From: CAYUYV01 sp964561475
Lineage (GTDB): Bacteria; Pseudomonadota; Alphaproteobacteria; JAJFIK01
NCBI GenBank assembly: GCA_964561475.1
Contig: CAZLPU010000022.1
Span: 1 to 64,000, forward strand
Length of the DNA stretch: 64,000 bases
Direction of reading: 5' to 3'
Shown here piece after piece: positions 25,405 to 34,816 of the stretch. Each line of letters opens with the position of its first letter. The stretch's first letter is position 1. The position numbers and the translations under genes were made by a program. Under the pieces are notes generated by a model. The model worked only from the letters and a program-made list of their open reading frames with translations, had not been told where the DNA came from and did no database searches.

Positions 25405-26970
25405 TCACGGGGTAGTGATGCGCTTCTTGATGATGCCGGTGATCAGGGTACGGAAGCGCTGGCTGTGAAAGTAATAGTTGTGGATGAAGGGAAAAAGGCC
25501 CACTTCCGCAAGGCGCCCGGCAATATCGTTCGCCGCCGTGTAGGACACGGCGGAATCGAGCAGGAAAGACCGGAAAGCCCCTAAAGTGTGGAAGGCCTGG
25601 TTGTTGGCCGCCTGTTCGACTTCATCAGCGCAGGAGGGCGGCAGGGGCTTGATCTCCTGGTCCGCCAGTTCCTCCGGCAGATCCGCCACCGAGTGAAACT
25701 CCCAAGGGTAACGAGGGGCAAAGAACAGGGCGCCATCCCGGTGCACCAGGGTATCCGGCGTGTCCACCGGGGAGAGAACCGCCAGGTCCCGGACCGTATC
25801 ATCGCTCTGCCCAAAGCCCAGACCGATCAGGCGGATCCGGCTCCAGGTGAGACGGTCGAACATCCGGGTCAGGAGTTTTGAGGCAAGGAATACCGGCCCT
25901 GACAGCAGGGTGCGGATGGCGAGGAAAAGCGGCACCGCAAGCGCCCCCATGGGCAGAAACACCAGGGCCAGCACAAGGATGGTCACCACCGGGACCGGCC
26001 CGCCCGCTGCCGGCGCCGCACCATCGACCACGCCCGCAAACAGCCCATCCCCGGTGAAAAGGAACAACGCCACCCAGGCCATCAGGGAGGCCGTCGCCAG
26101 AAAGGTCAGGGCCGAGAGCATGAAGGCAAAGACCCGCGGATCAAGGCTTCGTGTGCTGAAATAAGGTTTGGTCCGGGCAAAGACCTTGAGGATCGACACC
26201 GCCTCGTCCTTCGGGTGGACCAAAGGAAAAAAGGCCCCCGCGGCAAAGTCCCGGAAGACCGATTTGGCCTCGCGTGCCGCGTGCCTCAACTGCCCGCCGC
26301 CACCGCCCGAGCGCAGGGCCGCCAGGATGATCACGGCAAAAAAGGTCAGTGCGGCGGCATTGACGATTTTGTCCGTCACCGACAGGGACGGCAAGGCAAA
26401 GGAAAACAGCCCCGCGGCCAGTACCGAGAAAAGTATGCCGTAAAACGCATATCGGTGCAGGGGCGTGAGCCAATGAACCGCCCGCTGTTTTTCCCCCTTG
26501 CGGGTGCGGTAGAAGGCGGTCCCGATGGTGATCAAGGTGATGTTGCGCAAAGGCCCGGCCTCCACGCTCACCGGGGCGCCTGCCGGATCATCGGACAATC
26601 CCAGGTCCGCCAACGGCCCGCCCGTTTCCGCGAGGGGCCTGTCCACCTCTGCGCGACGGTCCCCCGACCCGGCGCAGATCTGACGCACCGCATTCAAGGC
26701 GATATTGCCGCCATGGCTGTGACCGATGATCACCACCGGCTCATCCGCATGGTGAAGGATGATCTGCCGCAGGCGGAACGACACTCGGATCCGCTCGATC
26801 TGAGAATTGTGGCCGCTCCACTGGAAGGGAATCACGTCGGCCATGGTGACCTGGGGACCGAGGCGGCCAACCAGATCGGTCAGGAAATCGCTGCCGGGCT
26901 GCCACCAGCCGGGCTTGGATTTGGATTCCGCTCCGCCCCCCGTGCCATGCACGGCAATAATCTTGGTCAT
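25405..26970 (-). CDS. Membrane-associated alpha/beta hydrolase, function unknown
   Basis: This 521-residue protein begins with an alpha/beta-hydrolase fold. IIAVHGTGGG near the N-terminus resembles an oxyanion region, and IIGHSHGGNIAL (about residue 92) is a lipase-type nucleophile elbow. The middle contains several strongly hydrophobic segments (two near residues 170-210 and two or three near 280-345), so the enzyme is probably held in the inner membrane. The catalytic acid and histidine are not obvious; a late His may serve. I do not recognise a named family. The ATG at 26970, and a GTG at 26982, lie within or beside a dispersed multi-hairpin repeat, and no ribosome-binding site is visible. 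Confidence 0.75.
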   Translation of the reverse strand: MTKIIAVHGTGGGAESKSKPGWWQPGSDFLTDLVGRLGPQVTMADVIPFQWSGHNSQIERIRVSFRLRQIILHHADEPVVIIGHSHGGNIALNAVRQICAGSGDRRAEVDRPLAETGGPLADLGLSDDPAGAPVSVEAGPLRNITLITIGTAFYRTRKGEKQRAVHWLTPLHRYAFYGILFSVLAAGLFSFALPSLSVTDKIVNAAALTFFAVIILAALRSGGGGGQLRHAAREAKSVFRDFAAGAFFPLVHPKDEAVSILKVFARTKPYFSTRSLDPRVFAFMLSALTFLATASLMAWVALFLFTGDGLFAGVVDGAAPAAGGPVPVVTILVLALVFLPMGALAVPLFLAIRTLLSGPVFLASKLLTRMFDRLTWSRIRLIGLGFGQSDDTVRDLAVLSPVDTPDTLVHRDGALFFAPRYPWEFHSVADLPEELADQEIKPLPPSCADEVEQAANNQAFHTLGAFRSFLLDSAVSYTAANDIAGRLAEVGLFPFIHNYYFHSQRFRTLITGIIKKRITTP

Positions 26971-27039
26971 TTTTTCGCTCACGCGCCGCAGGCGCTCCGC
27001 GGGGGCGGCGCAGGGGCGCCGGGCCGCGGTCGCGGCCTT
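26970..27039 (-). repeat. Dispersed multi-hairpin repeat, copy 3
   Basis: On the minus strand it reads AAGGCCGCGACCGCGGCC..., folding as GGCCGCG/CGCGGCC, CGGCGC-CCCT-GCGCCG and GCGCC-TGC-GGCGC, ending in GTGAGCGAAAAA. It abuts the start codon of the downstream hydrolase and is followed by a tandem second copy. Confidence 0.88.
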
Positions 27040-27091
27040 GGGGAATGCCGTTTCGCGCTCTGACGATAAGATATGGCTGTAGTCTTGGCTA

Positions 27092-27172
27092 TTTTTTCGC
27101 TCACGCGCCGTGGGCGCTCCGCGGGCGCTCCGCGGGGGCGGCGCAGGGGCGCCGAGCCGCGGTCGCGGCCTT
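27092..27172 (-). repeat. Dispersed multi-hairpin repeat, copy 4
   Basis: A tandem partner of copy 3, about 120 bp away, in the same orientation. It has an internal duplication of GCGCTCCGCGG. Similarity continues a little beyond the core (TTGGGGAA...GTTTCG), so the transposed or duplicated unit may be about 95-100 bp. Confidence 0.88.
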
Positions 27173-27211
27173 TGGGGAAAACTGTTTCGTGTTTCTGGGT
27201 GCTTTATCCGG

Positions 27212-27973
27212 TTACACTAGACCTTCGATGGCGACTTGGCATCCTTCGATGCGGGCGCGCACGCCGTAGACGGCGCTGATCCGTTCCGGTGTCAGAGTGT
27301 CGGTGACCGGGCCATCGGCGACGATCCGGCCGCCCTGCATCCATATCAGCCGGTCCGCATAGCGCGCGGCAAGGCCGATATCGTGGAGCACCACAAGGGC
27401 CCCGCCCCCGTCTTCCACGAACCGCCGGATCAGATCCATGATGGTGAATTGGTGGCGGGGATCCAGGGCCGCCACGGGCTCGTCGGCGATGAGCAAGGGC
27501 GCTTCGGCGGCGAAGGTCCGGGCACAATGGACCCGGGCCAGTTCCCCCCCAGACAGGGTGTCCACGGAGCGGTTCGCCAGATGCCCGAGATCGCAGGCCG
27601 CAATCGCCCGCTCCACAGCCCGGGCATCCCGGTCCCCCAGCCGTCCCAAGGCAGCCCCATGGGCGAACCGGCCCAGAGCCACCACATCGCGCACCGGATT
27701 GGGCCAGGCCAGAGACCGGGTCTGGGGCAGATAGCTCAAAAGCCGCGCACGCTCCCCCGGCGCCATCCGCGCCGCCTCCCGGTTATCAAGCAGCACGTCT
27801 CCGGACGTGGGTGCCTCAAGCCCGGCGGCGGCGCGCAGCAGGGTGGACTTGCCCGCCCCATTGGGTCCGAGCAGCACCACGCATTCACCGGGCACCAGGG
27901 AAAAGCTCGCCCCACTGACGAGAGGCACCCCATCGGCGGCCATGGAAACATTCTGGACACGCAATTCAGTCAT
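27212..27973 (-). CDS. btuD: Cobalamin ABC transporter ATP-binding protein
   Basis: This 253-residue ATPase of the iron-siderophore/B12 importer class powers uptake through the permease encoded upstream. Walker A GPNGAGKST (Lys42), signature LSGGE (140-144), Walker B LLIADEP (Asp164/Glu165) and the switch VLHD are intact. The signature LSGGELARVHCAR is typical of the FepC/BtuD/HmuV group. Its ATG overlaps the end of the permease gene by 8 bp. As part of a transcript headed by a cobalamin riboswitch, B12 rather than haem or siderophore is the likely cargo. Confidence 0.93.
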   Translation of the reverse strand: MTELRVQNVSMAADGVPLVSGASFSLVPGECVVLLGPNGAGKSTLLRAAAGLEAPTSGDVLLDNREAARMAPGERARLLSYLPQTRSLAWPNPVRDVVALGRFAHGAALGRLGDRDARAVERAIAACDLGHLANRSVDTLSGGELARVHCARTFAAEAPLLIADEPVAALDPRHQFTIMDLIRRFVEDGGGALVVLHDIGLAARYADRLIWMQGGRIVADGPVTDTLTPERISAVYGVRARIEGCQVAIEGLV

Positions 27974-28985
27974 GGATGCCGCGCCTGCCCATCGCGATCC
28001 AGGCAAAGACCGGCGCGCCGATCAGCGCGGCGACCACACCCAGTTTCAATTCGTTCATGGTCGGCATCATCCGCACCCCAATATCCGCCAACACCAGAAT
28101 GGTCCCCGCCAACAGGGCAGAGGGCAACAGGGACCGGGCCGGATCATGGCCCACAAAAGGGCGGATCAGATGGGGGGCCACAATGCCCACAAACCCAATG
28201 GCCCCCGCAAGGGACACGGCCGCCCCGGTGGCAAGCCCCGCCCCCGCCACCACGATCAGCCTCTGGCGTTTGAGATCGAGCCCCAGGCCCCGGGCCGCCT
28301 CCTCTCCCAGGGTCAGGGCGGACAGACCCCGGCGGGACCAGGCCAGAATGCCGAGCCCCAGGGCGAGAAACGGTCCCGCGAACAGCAGGTCGTCAAAACT
28401 GCGATTGGCGACAGACCCCAGCATCCAGTTGATCATATCCGCAAGGGAAAAGGGATTGGGCGCCAGGTTCAAAAGCAGGCTCATGGCGGCGGCGGCGAAA
28501 CTGGACAATCCCACACCCACAAGAATAAGGGTGACCACGGATTGAGTGCGCATGGCCACAAAGGCGATCAGACCCGTGGCGGCCAGAGCCCCGGCAATGG
28601 CGGAGAGAGGCAGGATCCAGGGACTGAGCAACGCCAGACCGTAGTAAAGGGAAATGGTGGCCCCAAGGGACGCCGTGGCGGAGACGCCCAGAACCCCCGG
28701 TTCCGCCAACGGATTGCGCAACAGGCCCTGGAGGGCGGCACCGCTGGCGCCAAGGGCCGCGCCGACAACGAACGCGGTGAGCGCCCGGGGCAGACGGATC
28801 TGCCAGACCACAATCGTATCGCCCGCACTGCTGAACCCGGCCAGGGCCGTGAGCACCCGCCCCGCATCCATGGGCGTCGAACCGAGCAGACAAGCGGCGA
28901 ACAGGGCCATCAAGCTCGCGGTGACGAGGCCCGCATTCACCGGATTTGGGATGAACGGCACACCGGACGCGGGAACCGGTTTCAT
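27966..28985 (-). CDS. btuC: Cobalamin ABC transporter permease (FecCD family)
   Basis: This 339-residue inner-membrane permease has about ten hydrophobic helices and the FecCD/BtuC signatures: RLPRALTAFVVGAALGASGAALQ split over residues 67-89, NPLAEPGVLGVS, and the cytoplasmic coupling region ending GAIGFVGIVAPHLIR. It forms the translocation dimer with the ATPase encoded downstream. The ATG at 28985 follows AAGGAG and overlaps the stop of the binding-protein gene (ATGA), showing tight coupling. Riboswitch context argues for cobalamin. Confidence 0.94.
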   Translation of the reverse strand: MKPVPASGVPFIPNPVNAGLVTASLMALFAACLLGSTPMDAGRVLTALAGFSSAGDTIVVWQIRLPRALTAFVVGAALGASGAALQGLLRNPLAEPGVLGVSATASLGATISLYYGLALLSPWILPLSAIAGALAATGLIAFVAMRTQSVVTLILVGVGLSSFAAAAMSLLLNLAPNPFSLADMINWMLGSVANRSFDDLLFAGPFLALGLGILAWSRRGLSALTLGEEAARGLGLDLKRQRLIVVAGAGLATGAAVSLAGAIGFVGIVAPHLIRPFVGHDPARSLLPSALLAGTILVLADIGVRMMPTMNELKLGVVAALIGAPVFAWIAMGRRGIHD

Positions 28986-29923
28986 GGGCGGGCTCCTTCG
29001 GACAGTCCGGCTTCGGATGGATAATCGACCATTGATCGGCGGATCTTGGCTTGGGCGCCTTCGGCGAGGGCCTCGACGGCATTGACCAGAAACCATCCGC
29101 CGCAGGACATCCAGGCCCCTTCAAGGGGCACCGTGGGCAGATCATTCATCTGGGCCCGGGCCACCGGGTGGCGCATGGGGCTCCAGACCGCCGGATGGTC
29201 GGAGTCCGCATTGAAAAATGCGGCTGCAACCATGTCCGGCTGTTCATAGGCCAGCCGCTCCAGGGGGATGGCCCGCCAACCGGGCCGGGTCTCGAAATTT
29301 TCCAGACCCGCCGCCTTCAGAATATTATGCACGAGAGATCCCGGCCCCGTGGTCACACCGGCCGGGTTCATGTAAAGGGTCTTGAGCCCGGTGGCCTCCC
29401 GGCTGGCGGCGGCGAGACGCTGACGCATGTCTTCCACGACGGCCCGGCCCCGCTCCGGTTCCCCCAGACCCTCGGCCATCCGTTCGATGACGGACATGAC
29501 CGCCGGAATATCAGGCGCCCAACCCACTTCCAGGACCGGCACGCCCGCCTTCTCGAAAAAGGCTTTGGCGTTCGGCCCGCCCCCATAAGCCCGCACGACC
29601 AGATCGGGCCTGAGCACCAGGACATCCTCCGCCGTGGGACGGACACGGGGATAACCTTCGGCCGCATCGCGCATGAAGGAGAATTCCCGGTGGGCATCGG
29701 GAGAAATGGCCAGAACGCGCTCCCGGTCCACCAGCCTCAGAACATATTGATCCGCACAGTAATCAAGGCTGATGATACGGCCCGGGCGCTTCGCGGATTC
29801 GGAGTATTCTGCACCGGCATCCGTGGCGCCGCCTTGATCAGACGCAGGCGCGCAGGCGGCCAGGAGAAAGCCCTGGACGAGGAGCAGAAAGATCCCGGTG
29901 AGAACAGCCTTGATCCCGGTCAC
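28982..29923 (-). CDS. btuF: Cobalamin-binding periplasmic lipoprotein (BtuF-like)
   Basis: This 313-residue substrate-binding protein of the FepB/BtuF class has a lipoprotein signal ending LLAAC (Cys24). The pattern RIISLDYCADQYVLRL...PDLVV...GVPVLEV is typical of the helical-backbone binding proteins that carry B12 or ferric siderophores. A GTG start at 29923 overlaps the btuB stop (GTGA). It would hand cobalamin from the outer-membrane receptor to the BtuCD permease. Metallo-siderophore specificity cannot be excluded from the protein alone; the riboswitch decides it. Confidence 0.9.
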   Translation of the reverse strand: MTGIKAVLTGIFLLLVQGFLLAACAPASDQGGATDAGAEYSESAKRPGRIISLDYCADQYVLRLVDRERVLAISPDAHREFSFMRDAAEGYPRVRPTAEDVLVLRPDLVVRAYGGGPNAKAFFEKAGVPVLEVGWAPDIPAVMSVIERMAEGLGEPERGRAVVEDMRQRLAAASREATGLKTLYMNPAGVTTGPGSLVHNILKAAGLENFETRPGWRAIPLERLAYEQPDMVAAAFFNADSDHPAVWSPMRHPVARAQMNDLPTVPLEGAWMSCGGWFLVNAVEALAEGAQAKIRRSMVDYPSEAGLSEGARP

Positions 29924-31785
29924 ATGCGCACGCTCACCCCTCCGAAGGCGGACAGCGGCGCAGTGCCAAAGCCGAAATTGTCCTGATAGTCCGCATCAAG
30001 GGCATTCTCCACCCGGACAAAAAGGTTGAGCCGGGCGCTCACATCATAGCTGCCCCGCAGAGCGACCAGGGTGAAGCTGTCCAGGGTTTCCACGCCGCTG
30101 CGCTCGGTCCCGTTATAGGTCACGCCAGCGGACAGGGTGAGGCTGGTCATGGGCTGATAGACCATTTCCACGTTGAACCGATTCTCCGGCTGATTGCCGG
30201 CGGCAATCTCCGTGGAAAGATTAACCGCATCCGTATAGGTATAGGCGGCGGAAACGGACAAGACATCGCCAAGCCGCGCTTCGCCGGAAACTTCCACCCC
30301 TCTCGTGTCAAATTCCTGAATATTGACGAAGGTGAAAGCCGCGAGGTCGAACGCGATGAGATCATCAATGCGCTGATCGAAATAGACCGCCCGCAATGTG
30401 GCGCGCCCTTTCCAGAAGGGCTGTTCCACACCTGCATCCCAGCCCTCGCTCACTTCTGGGAACAGGTCCGGATTGAAGCTCAATTCCCCGGCGCTGGGGG
30501 CACGGAAGCCATCCCCATAGCTGCCCCGGAAAATCGTGCCCGTCGCCGGTACTTCGAGCGCGGCGGAAATGCTGTAGGTGGTCTCGCCACCGAAATTGGA
30601 GAAGGAATCGTGGCGGATGCCCCCATTGACGGTCAGAAACGTCAGGGGGCTGAACTGGACCAGACCGTAGCCACTGGTGGTCTCGATCACTTCATTGCCG
30701 CCGAACCCGATGGAGACCGTGCTTTCCTGCTCTTCATACTCCGTCCCAAGAATGACGGTCAGGGCGTCAAGAGGGCGCACCGTGCCCTGGTATTCATAGG
30801 ATGTCCGTGTGCCGAGGGCATCGAAGGTTGCATCCCCTTCAGACAGATTGAGCTGGTCATTGCGCAGATAGGTGATGGCCAGCCGGTTCTCCAGCCGCCC
30901 CTCGAAAGCGGTGTGGGTCGCGAAACCGGCCAGGGCCAGTTCCTCGCTTTGGGCCACCTCATCCGCATCGGATGGGCCAACGCCAAAGGTGAACCCGTCG
31001 AACTCGCCCTCACTGTCCTGATAGCGGCCCACGGCGGTGAATTCCAGGGTGTCGGCGGGCGCAAAGCGGAGCTTCGTGGACAGGGTGACATTGTCGAAGC
31101 CGTCTCTTTCCCGGTTCCCGTTCGCTTCGTCCGCGGACGAAAACCCGTCCGTGGTCACACCGCTTACCGTGAAGCGCCCGGAGACCACTTCGGTCCCGCC
31201 AAGCACGGTAGCGGACCCCCGGAACGTGCTGAACGATCCCACCTCCAGAAAACCGTCGGCGGCAAATCCTTCACGGCCATCCCGGGTGACGATGTTGATC
31301 ACCCCGCCAATGGCATCCGAGCCGTAGAGGGTGGACTGAGCCCCCCGGAGCACTTCGAGCTGGCGAATATCGTTCGTGTCGAAATTGGCGAAGTTGAAAC
31401 TGTTGCCGAAACTGGCCGGATCGTTCAGCACCACACCGTCCTGGACAACCAAGGTCTGGTTGGTGGGCAGCCCCCGGATCGAGACGCTGGACAGGGCACC
31501 GAAACTCCCGGAACGAACCACCTGGACCCCCGGCACCGCCTGGAGTGCGTCGAACACGAATCGCTGCTGGCGCAGGGCAATGTCATCGGCGGTGATCACC
31601 GTCACGGCCCGGCCCACCTGATCGATGGGCGTTTCGATGCGCGTTCCCGTGACAACAACCGTCTCGGACTCCGCGTTGGCAACGGGCATGGGCGCTGGAG
31701 CCGGACGGAGCGGGTCCTCCTGTGCGTTCGCAGGGGGGATGAGACTGAAAACCGTTGCAGCCACAAACAATGCTGACCTCATCAT
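29920..31785 (-). CDS. btuB: TonB-dependent cobalamin receptor
   Basis: This 621-residue outer-membrane protein, with signal peptide (residues 1-21, ending NAQ), takes up a large ligand using TonB energy. A TonB box (SETVVVTG) precedes the plug domain (DALQAVPGVQVV, SIRGLPTNQTLVVQDG, EVLRGAQSTLYGSDAIGGVINIVT), followed by a 22-strand barrel ending in an aromatic/Met C-terminus (FGGVSVRM). Size matches BtuB (about 600 residues). The double ATG at 31785/31782 makes the start ambiguous by one codon. It heads the btuB-F-C-D operon and is controlled by the cobalamin riboswitch about 165 nt upstream. Confidence 0.94.
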   Translation of the reverse strand: MMRSALFVAATVFSLIPPANAQEDPLRPAPAPMPVANAESETVVVTGTRIETPIDQVGRAVTVITADDIALRQQRFVFDALQAVPGVQVVRSGSFGALSSVSIRGLPTNQTLVVQDGVVLNDPASFGNSFNFANFDTNDIRQLEVLRGAQSTLYGSDAIGGVINIVTRDGREGFAADGFLEVGSFSTFRGSATVLGGTEVVSGRFTVSGVTTDGFSSADEANGNRERDGFDNVTLSTKLRFAPADTLEFTAVGRYQDSEGEFDGFTFGVGPSDADEVAQSEELALAGFATHTAFEGRLENRLAITYLRNDQLNLSEGDATFDALGTRTSYEYQGTVRPLDALTVILGTEYEEQESTVSIGFGGNEVIETTSGYGLVQFSPLTFLTVNGGIRHDSFSNFGGETTYSISAALEVPATGTIFRGSYGDGFRAPSAGELSFNPDLFPEVSEGWDAGVEQPFWKGRATLRAVYFDQRIDDLIAFDLAAFTFVNIQEFDTRGVEVSGEARLGDVLSVSAAYTYTDAVNLSTEIAAGNQPENRFNVEMVYQPMTSLTLSAGVTYNGTERSGVETLDSFTLVALRGSYDVSARLNLFVRVENALDADYQDNFGFGTAPLSAFGGVSVRM

Positions 31786-31954
31786 GGAGGTGGCCTTCCT
31801 TTCCGTTGGCGGATGCACGGAGTTGGACGCCGGCATCCGGAGACGACAAACCGATGCCCTGCCCCGGCAGGGCAGCACACGGATGGATTTGTCGCTTCAA
31901 CGGAAAAGATGTTCCGGCCCTGATTGGCTGGTCCCGGCCAGGGGCGAACGACGC

Positions 31955-32130
31955 GATGGCAGGTTTCCTGACTGACCGATCATCGCCTTGGGCCGTCTTC
32001 CCGGGCGGTCTCCTTGAGAAGGAGAATTCCCAGTGACATCAATGGCCTTTGGCTCCTGGCTGACAGTTGCGGGCACAGTCCCGGATTTACACCGGGTTCC
32101 CTCTTAGCCGGCTCACCACCGGCACCATCT
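31955..32130 (-). promoter_or_regulatory. Cobalamin (B12) riboswitch
   Basis: On the minus strand the conserved core is unmistakable: GAGGGAACCCGGTG, AAATCC, ACTGTGCCCGCAACTGT (32079-32063), then a B12-box variant GTCACTGGGAA (32037-32027), and the 3' element GTCAGGAAACCTGCCATCG near 31975-31957. Binding of adenosylcobalamin normally shuts off expression. A palindrome GCCCTGCC-GG-GGCAGGGC-like at about 31856-31873 lies between aptamer and btuB and could be part of the expression platform. Ends are approximate. Confidence 0.96.
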
Positions 32131-32735
32131 GCGCAAAACACTACGCCACCTTTACGGGCTTGGCAATAACGCTCCTTCTCGGACGCAGACGGAAAGTTTC
32201 AACCTCCGGGTACTGGGCGGACCCCTGGCATGTTGCCTTGACAGGACCCGAAATTATTGGTCGATAGAGGTGTTGCTGGTGCCCAGCCTGCTGGGTGAAA
32301 AGGGAATGTGAGGGATCCAGCGCAAGCCGGATTTCAAGACGCAGCCGCCCCCGCGACCGTGACCGGAGAGGTCATCCCCACGCCACTGGCCATCGCGCCG
32401 GGAAGGCCGGATGACCGTTGACCATCCGACGCTCCCAGACCGTCCCCGTGGATGTTTGCCCCCGTGGACGCTGACCGGAGCCGGAGTTCAGGATCCGCAA
32501 GCCGGGAGACCTGCCAGCAATATGGACGTGAACCGGACGGGGTGTTCCGGTGGCGGGACCGGTCCACCACGCCCACGGCCTGATCCCCTCATCAACCCCA
32601 GTCCCCTGACCATGGCACCACTCTGACCAGGGCACCCTGTTCCCAAGGGCCGTGCCGCAAAGGGACTGACCACGTGAAACCAGCGCATAAAGACAGACCG
32701 GCCAAGCCTTGCCGACGCGCCGGAGGTGCTCGGGC
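32131..32735. other. Divergent intergenic region
   Basis: This is a 605-bp gap between the riboswitch transcript (minus) and the ABC exporter (plus). It should contain promoters for both. No reading frame with a ribosome-binding site or known product is seen. Confidence 0.4.
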
Positions 32736-34730
32736 ATGGTGAACCCCACCGTCGGCGATTTTCAGAACAAGGATTACCGGGGCAAGGCCCAACGGGAAAG
32801 CGCACCGGTGAAACGGAACGGTCAACCGGGCACGTCCGATCGGGTCATCCGACACCCTCAGCCCGATGAGACCGCACCGGCGGACGACACCGTTCACTAC
32901 ATCGCAATCGAGGAAAACGACACCCAGGCGGCAGAAGCGGGCAAGTCACCAGCGCGCCCGATCCGCACCAAGACCTGTTCCCTGTGGCGGATCTTCACCT
33001 TCGCCTGGGCCCACTGGCGCCAGTTCCCCCTCGCGCTGACCGGCGTGGGCGTGAGCCTTGTTGCCCTTGTGGGGACGGGGATCGTTCAGCCGTTTCTGGC
33101 GGGCCAGCTTGTGGACGCGGTCGCCCTCAATGGTGGCTCCGCCGATCTGGCCACGGTGTTTCTCGCCCTGTTCGCCGTGGCGGCGGTCCTCAACACGGTC
33201 TTCCGCCAGATCCATGACCGGACATGGAATCATCTGACCACCCACGCCATGGCCCGCATCGCCGGTGATGCCTTTTTCCGTGTCCAGCGCTTCAGCACCC
33301 AGTGGCATGCGGACAGTTTCGCCGGTGCCACGGTGCGCCAGATCACCAGGGGCATGTGGGCCCTTGAACTCTTCGGCAATACGCTCACTTTCGGCTTTGT
33401 GCCGACGGTTCTCATGCTGATGGGAGCCATCGCGATCCTGGGCGCCTTCTGGCCGGTGATGGGTCTGCTGATTGCCGGTGCGGTGATTGTCTATGGGGTG
33501 ATCATCTACTGGCTCTCTGCCCATTATATCGGACCCGCCAACGAGGCCTTCGTCGCCCAGGATTCCCAGGTGGGGGCGGTGCTGTCCGACGCGGTCACCT
33601 GCAACGCCACGGTCAAGAGCTTTGCGGCGGAAGCGGAGGAAGACTCCAAACTGGCAGGCACACTGAGCACCTGGCGGTTGACCGCCCGGCGTACCTGGAA
33701 CCGGGCGGTGACCGCAGGGCTGGTGCAGTCGGTCTTGCTCATTGCCCTTCAGACCGGGCTGTTGTCCCTTGCCCTGTGGTTCTGGATCCAGGGGCAGGCC
33801 ACACCGGGCCAGATCACCATGGTGATCACCACCTATCTGGTCCTGAACGGGCATCTGCGGGACATGGGCATGCATATGCGCGGCCTCCAGCAGGCCCTGA
33901 ACGATATCCAGGACGTGGTCGGATTCGCCGACACCCCATTAGGCATTGCGGACCGGGCCGGGGCAACGAGCCTGGTGGTCCGGGAGGGGCACATCGTCTT
34001 CGACAAGGTCCGGTTTTCCTATGATCATCAGTGCGGGCCGGTTTACGACCGGTTCTCGACGGAAATCCGCGCCGGGGAAAAGGTTGCCCTGGTCGGACAG
34101 TCCGGCAGCGGCAAGACCACCTTCGTCAAGCTGCTCCAGCGCCTTTACGATGTCGAGGACGGGGAGATCCGCGTTGACGGCCAGAACATTGCCCGGGCCA
34201 GTCAGGAGAGCCTGCGCCGGGCCATCGCTCTGGTGCCCCAGGAGCCGGTGTTGTTCCACCGTTCCCTTGCGGAGAATATCGCCTATGCCAGACCCGGGGC
34301 GAGCCGGGAGGAGATCGAATCCGCCGCCATCCAGGCCCATATCCACGACTTCATCACGGCCCTGCCCAAAGGCTATGACACTCTGGTGGGCGAACGGGGG
34401 GTGAAACTCTCCGGCGGGGAGCGTCAGCGGGTGGCCATTGCCCGGGCGTTCCTCGCGGATGCGCCGATCCTGATTCTCGACGAAGCCACGTCCAATCTCG
34501 ACTCGGTGACCGAGGACAGCATTCAGAAGGCCATGACCGGGCTCATGGCGGGGCGGACCACGATCCTGATTGCCCACCGTCTGTCGACCATCAAGGCCGC
34601 CGACCGCATTCTGGTATTCTCCGGCGGGCGTATTGTCGAGCAGGGAACCCATACGGACCTGCTCGCCCGCTCCCAAGGCCCCTATAAAGACCTTTACCTG
34701 ACCCAGTACGGACCCGGATCATCCCGCTGA
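32736..34730 (+). CDS. ABC exporter half-transporter (MsbA/ATM-like)
   Basis: This 664-residue type IV ABC exporter has about 80 extra polar N-terminal residues, six membrane helices (about residues 95-390) and a complete nucleotide-binding domain: Walker A GQSGSGKTT, Q-loop VPQEP, signature LSGGERQR, Walker B ILILDEATSNLD, and H-loop AHRLS. It should act as a homodimer or with a second half-transporter. The substrate is unknown. ATG 32736 is chosen because GGAGG (32722-32726) lies 9 nt upstream. It is convergent with the degenerate ABC/HlyD/TolC cluster, but whether they cooperate is only speculation. Confidence 0.9.
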   Translation: MVNPTVGDFQNKDYRGKAQRESAPVKRNGQPGTSDRVIRHPQPDETAPADDTVHYIAIEENDTQAAEAGKSPARPIRTKTCSLWRIFTFAWAHWRQFPLALTGVGVSLVALVGTGIVQPFLAGQLVDAVALNGGSADLATVFLALFAVAAVLNTVFRQIHDRTWNHLTTHAMARIAGDAFFRVQRFSTQWHADSFAGATVRQITRGMWALELFGNTLTFGFVPTVLMLMGAIAILGAFWPVMGLLIAGAVIVYGVIIYWLSAHYIGPANEAFVAQDSQVGAVLSDAVTCNATVKSFAAEAEEDSKLAGTLSTWRLTARRTWNRAVTAGLVQSVLLIALQTGLLSLALWFWIQGQATPGQITMVITTYLVLNGHLRDMGMHMRGLQQALNDIQDVVGFADTPLGIADRAGATSLVVREGHIVFDKVRFSYDHQCGPVYDRFSTEIRAGEKVALVGQSGSGKTTFVKLLQRLYDVEDGEIRVDGQNIARASQESLRRAIALVPQEPVLFHRSLAENIAYARPGASREEIESAAIQAHIHDFITALPKGYDTLVGERGVKLSGGERQRVAIARAFLADAPILILDEATSNLDSVTEDSIQKAMTGLMAGRTTILIAHRLSTIKAADRILVFSGGRIVEQGTHTDLLARSQGPYKDLYLTQYGPGSSR

Positions 34731-34816
34731 AGCGCTTGCAGGAACAGTGTGCGCGGTTCTCCGCCCGGAAAGCGTGCAAAACACCGCGTCCGGAACAATC
34801 TTCTTGAGAGTATGTG

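Noticed and set aside
27966..29923. Haem or siderophore specificity for the ABC importer
   Set aside because: Protein families alone allow it, but the cobalamin riboswitch upstream of the operon favours B12.
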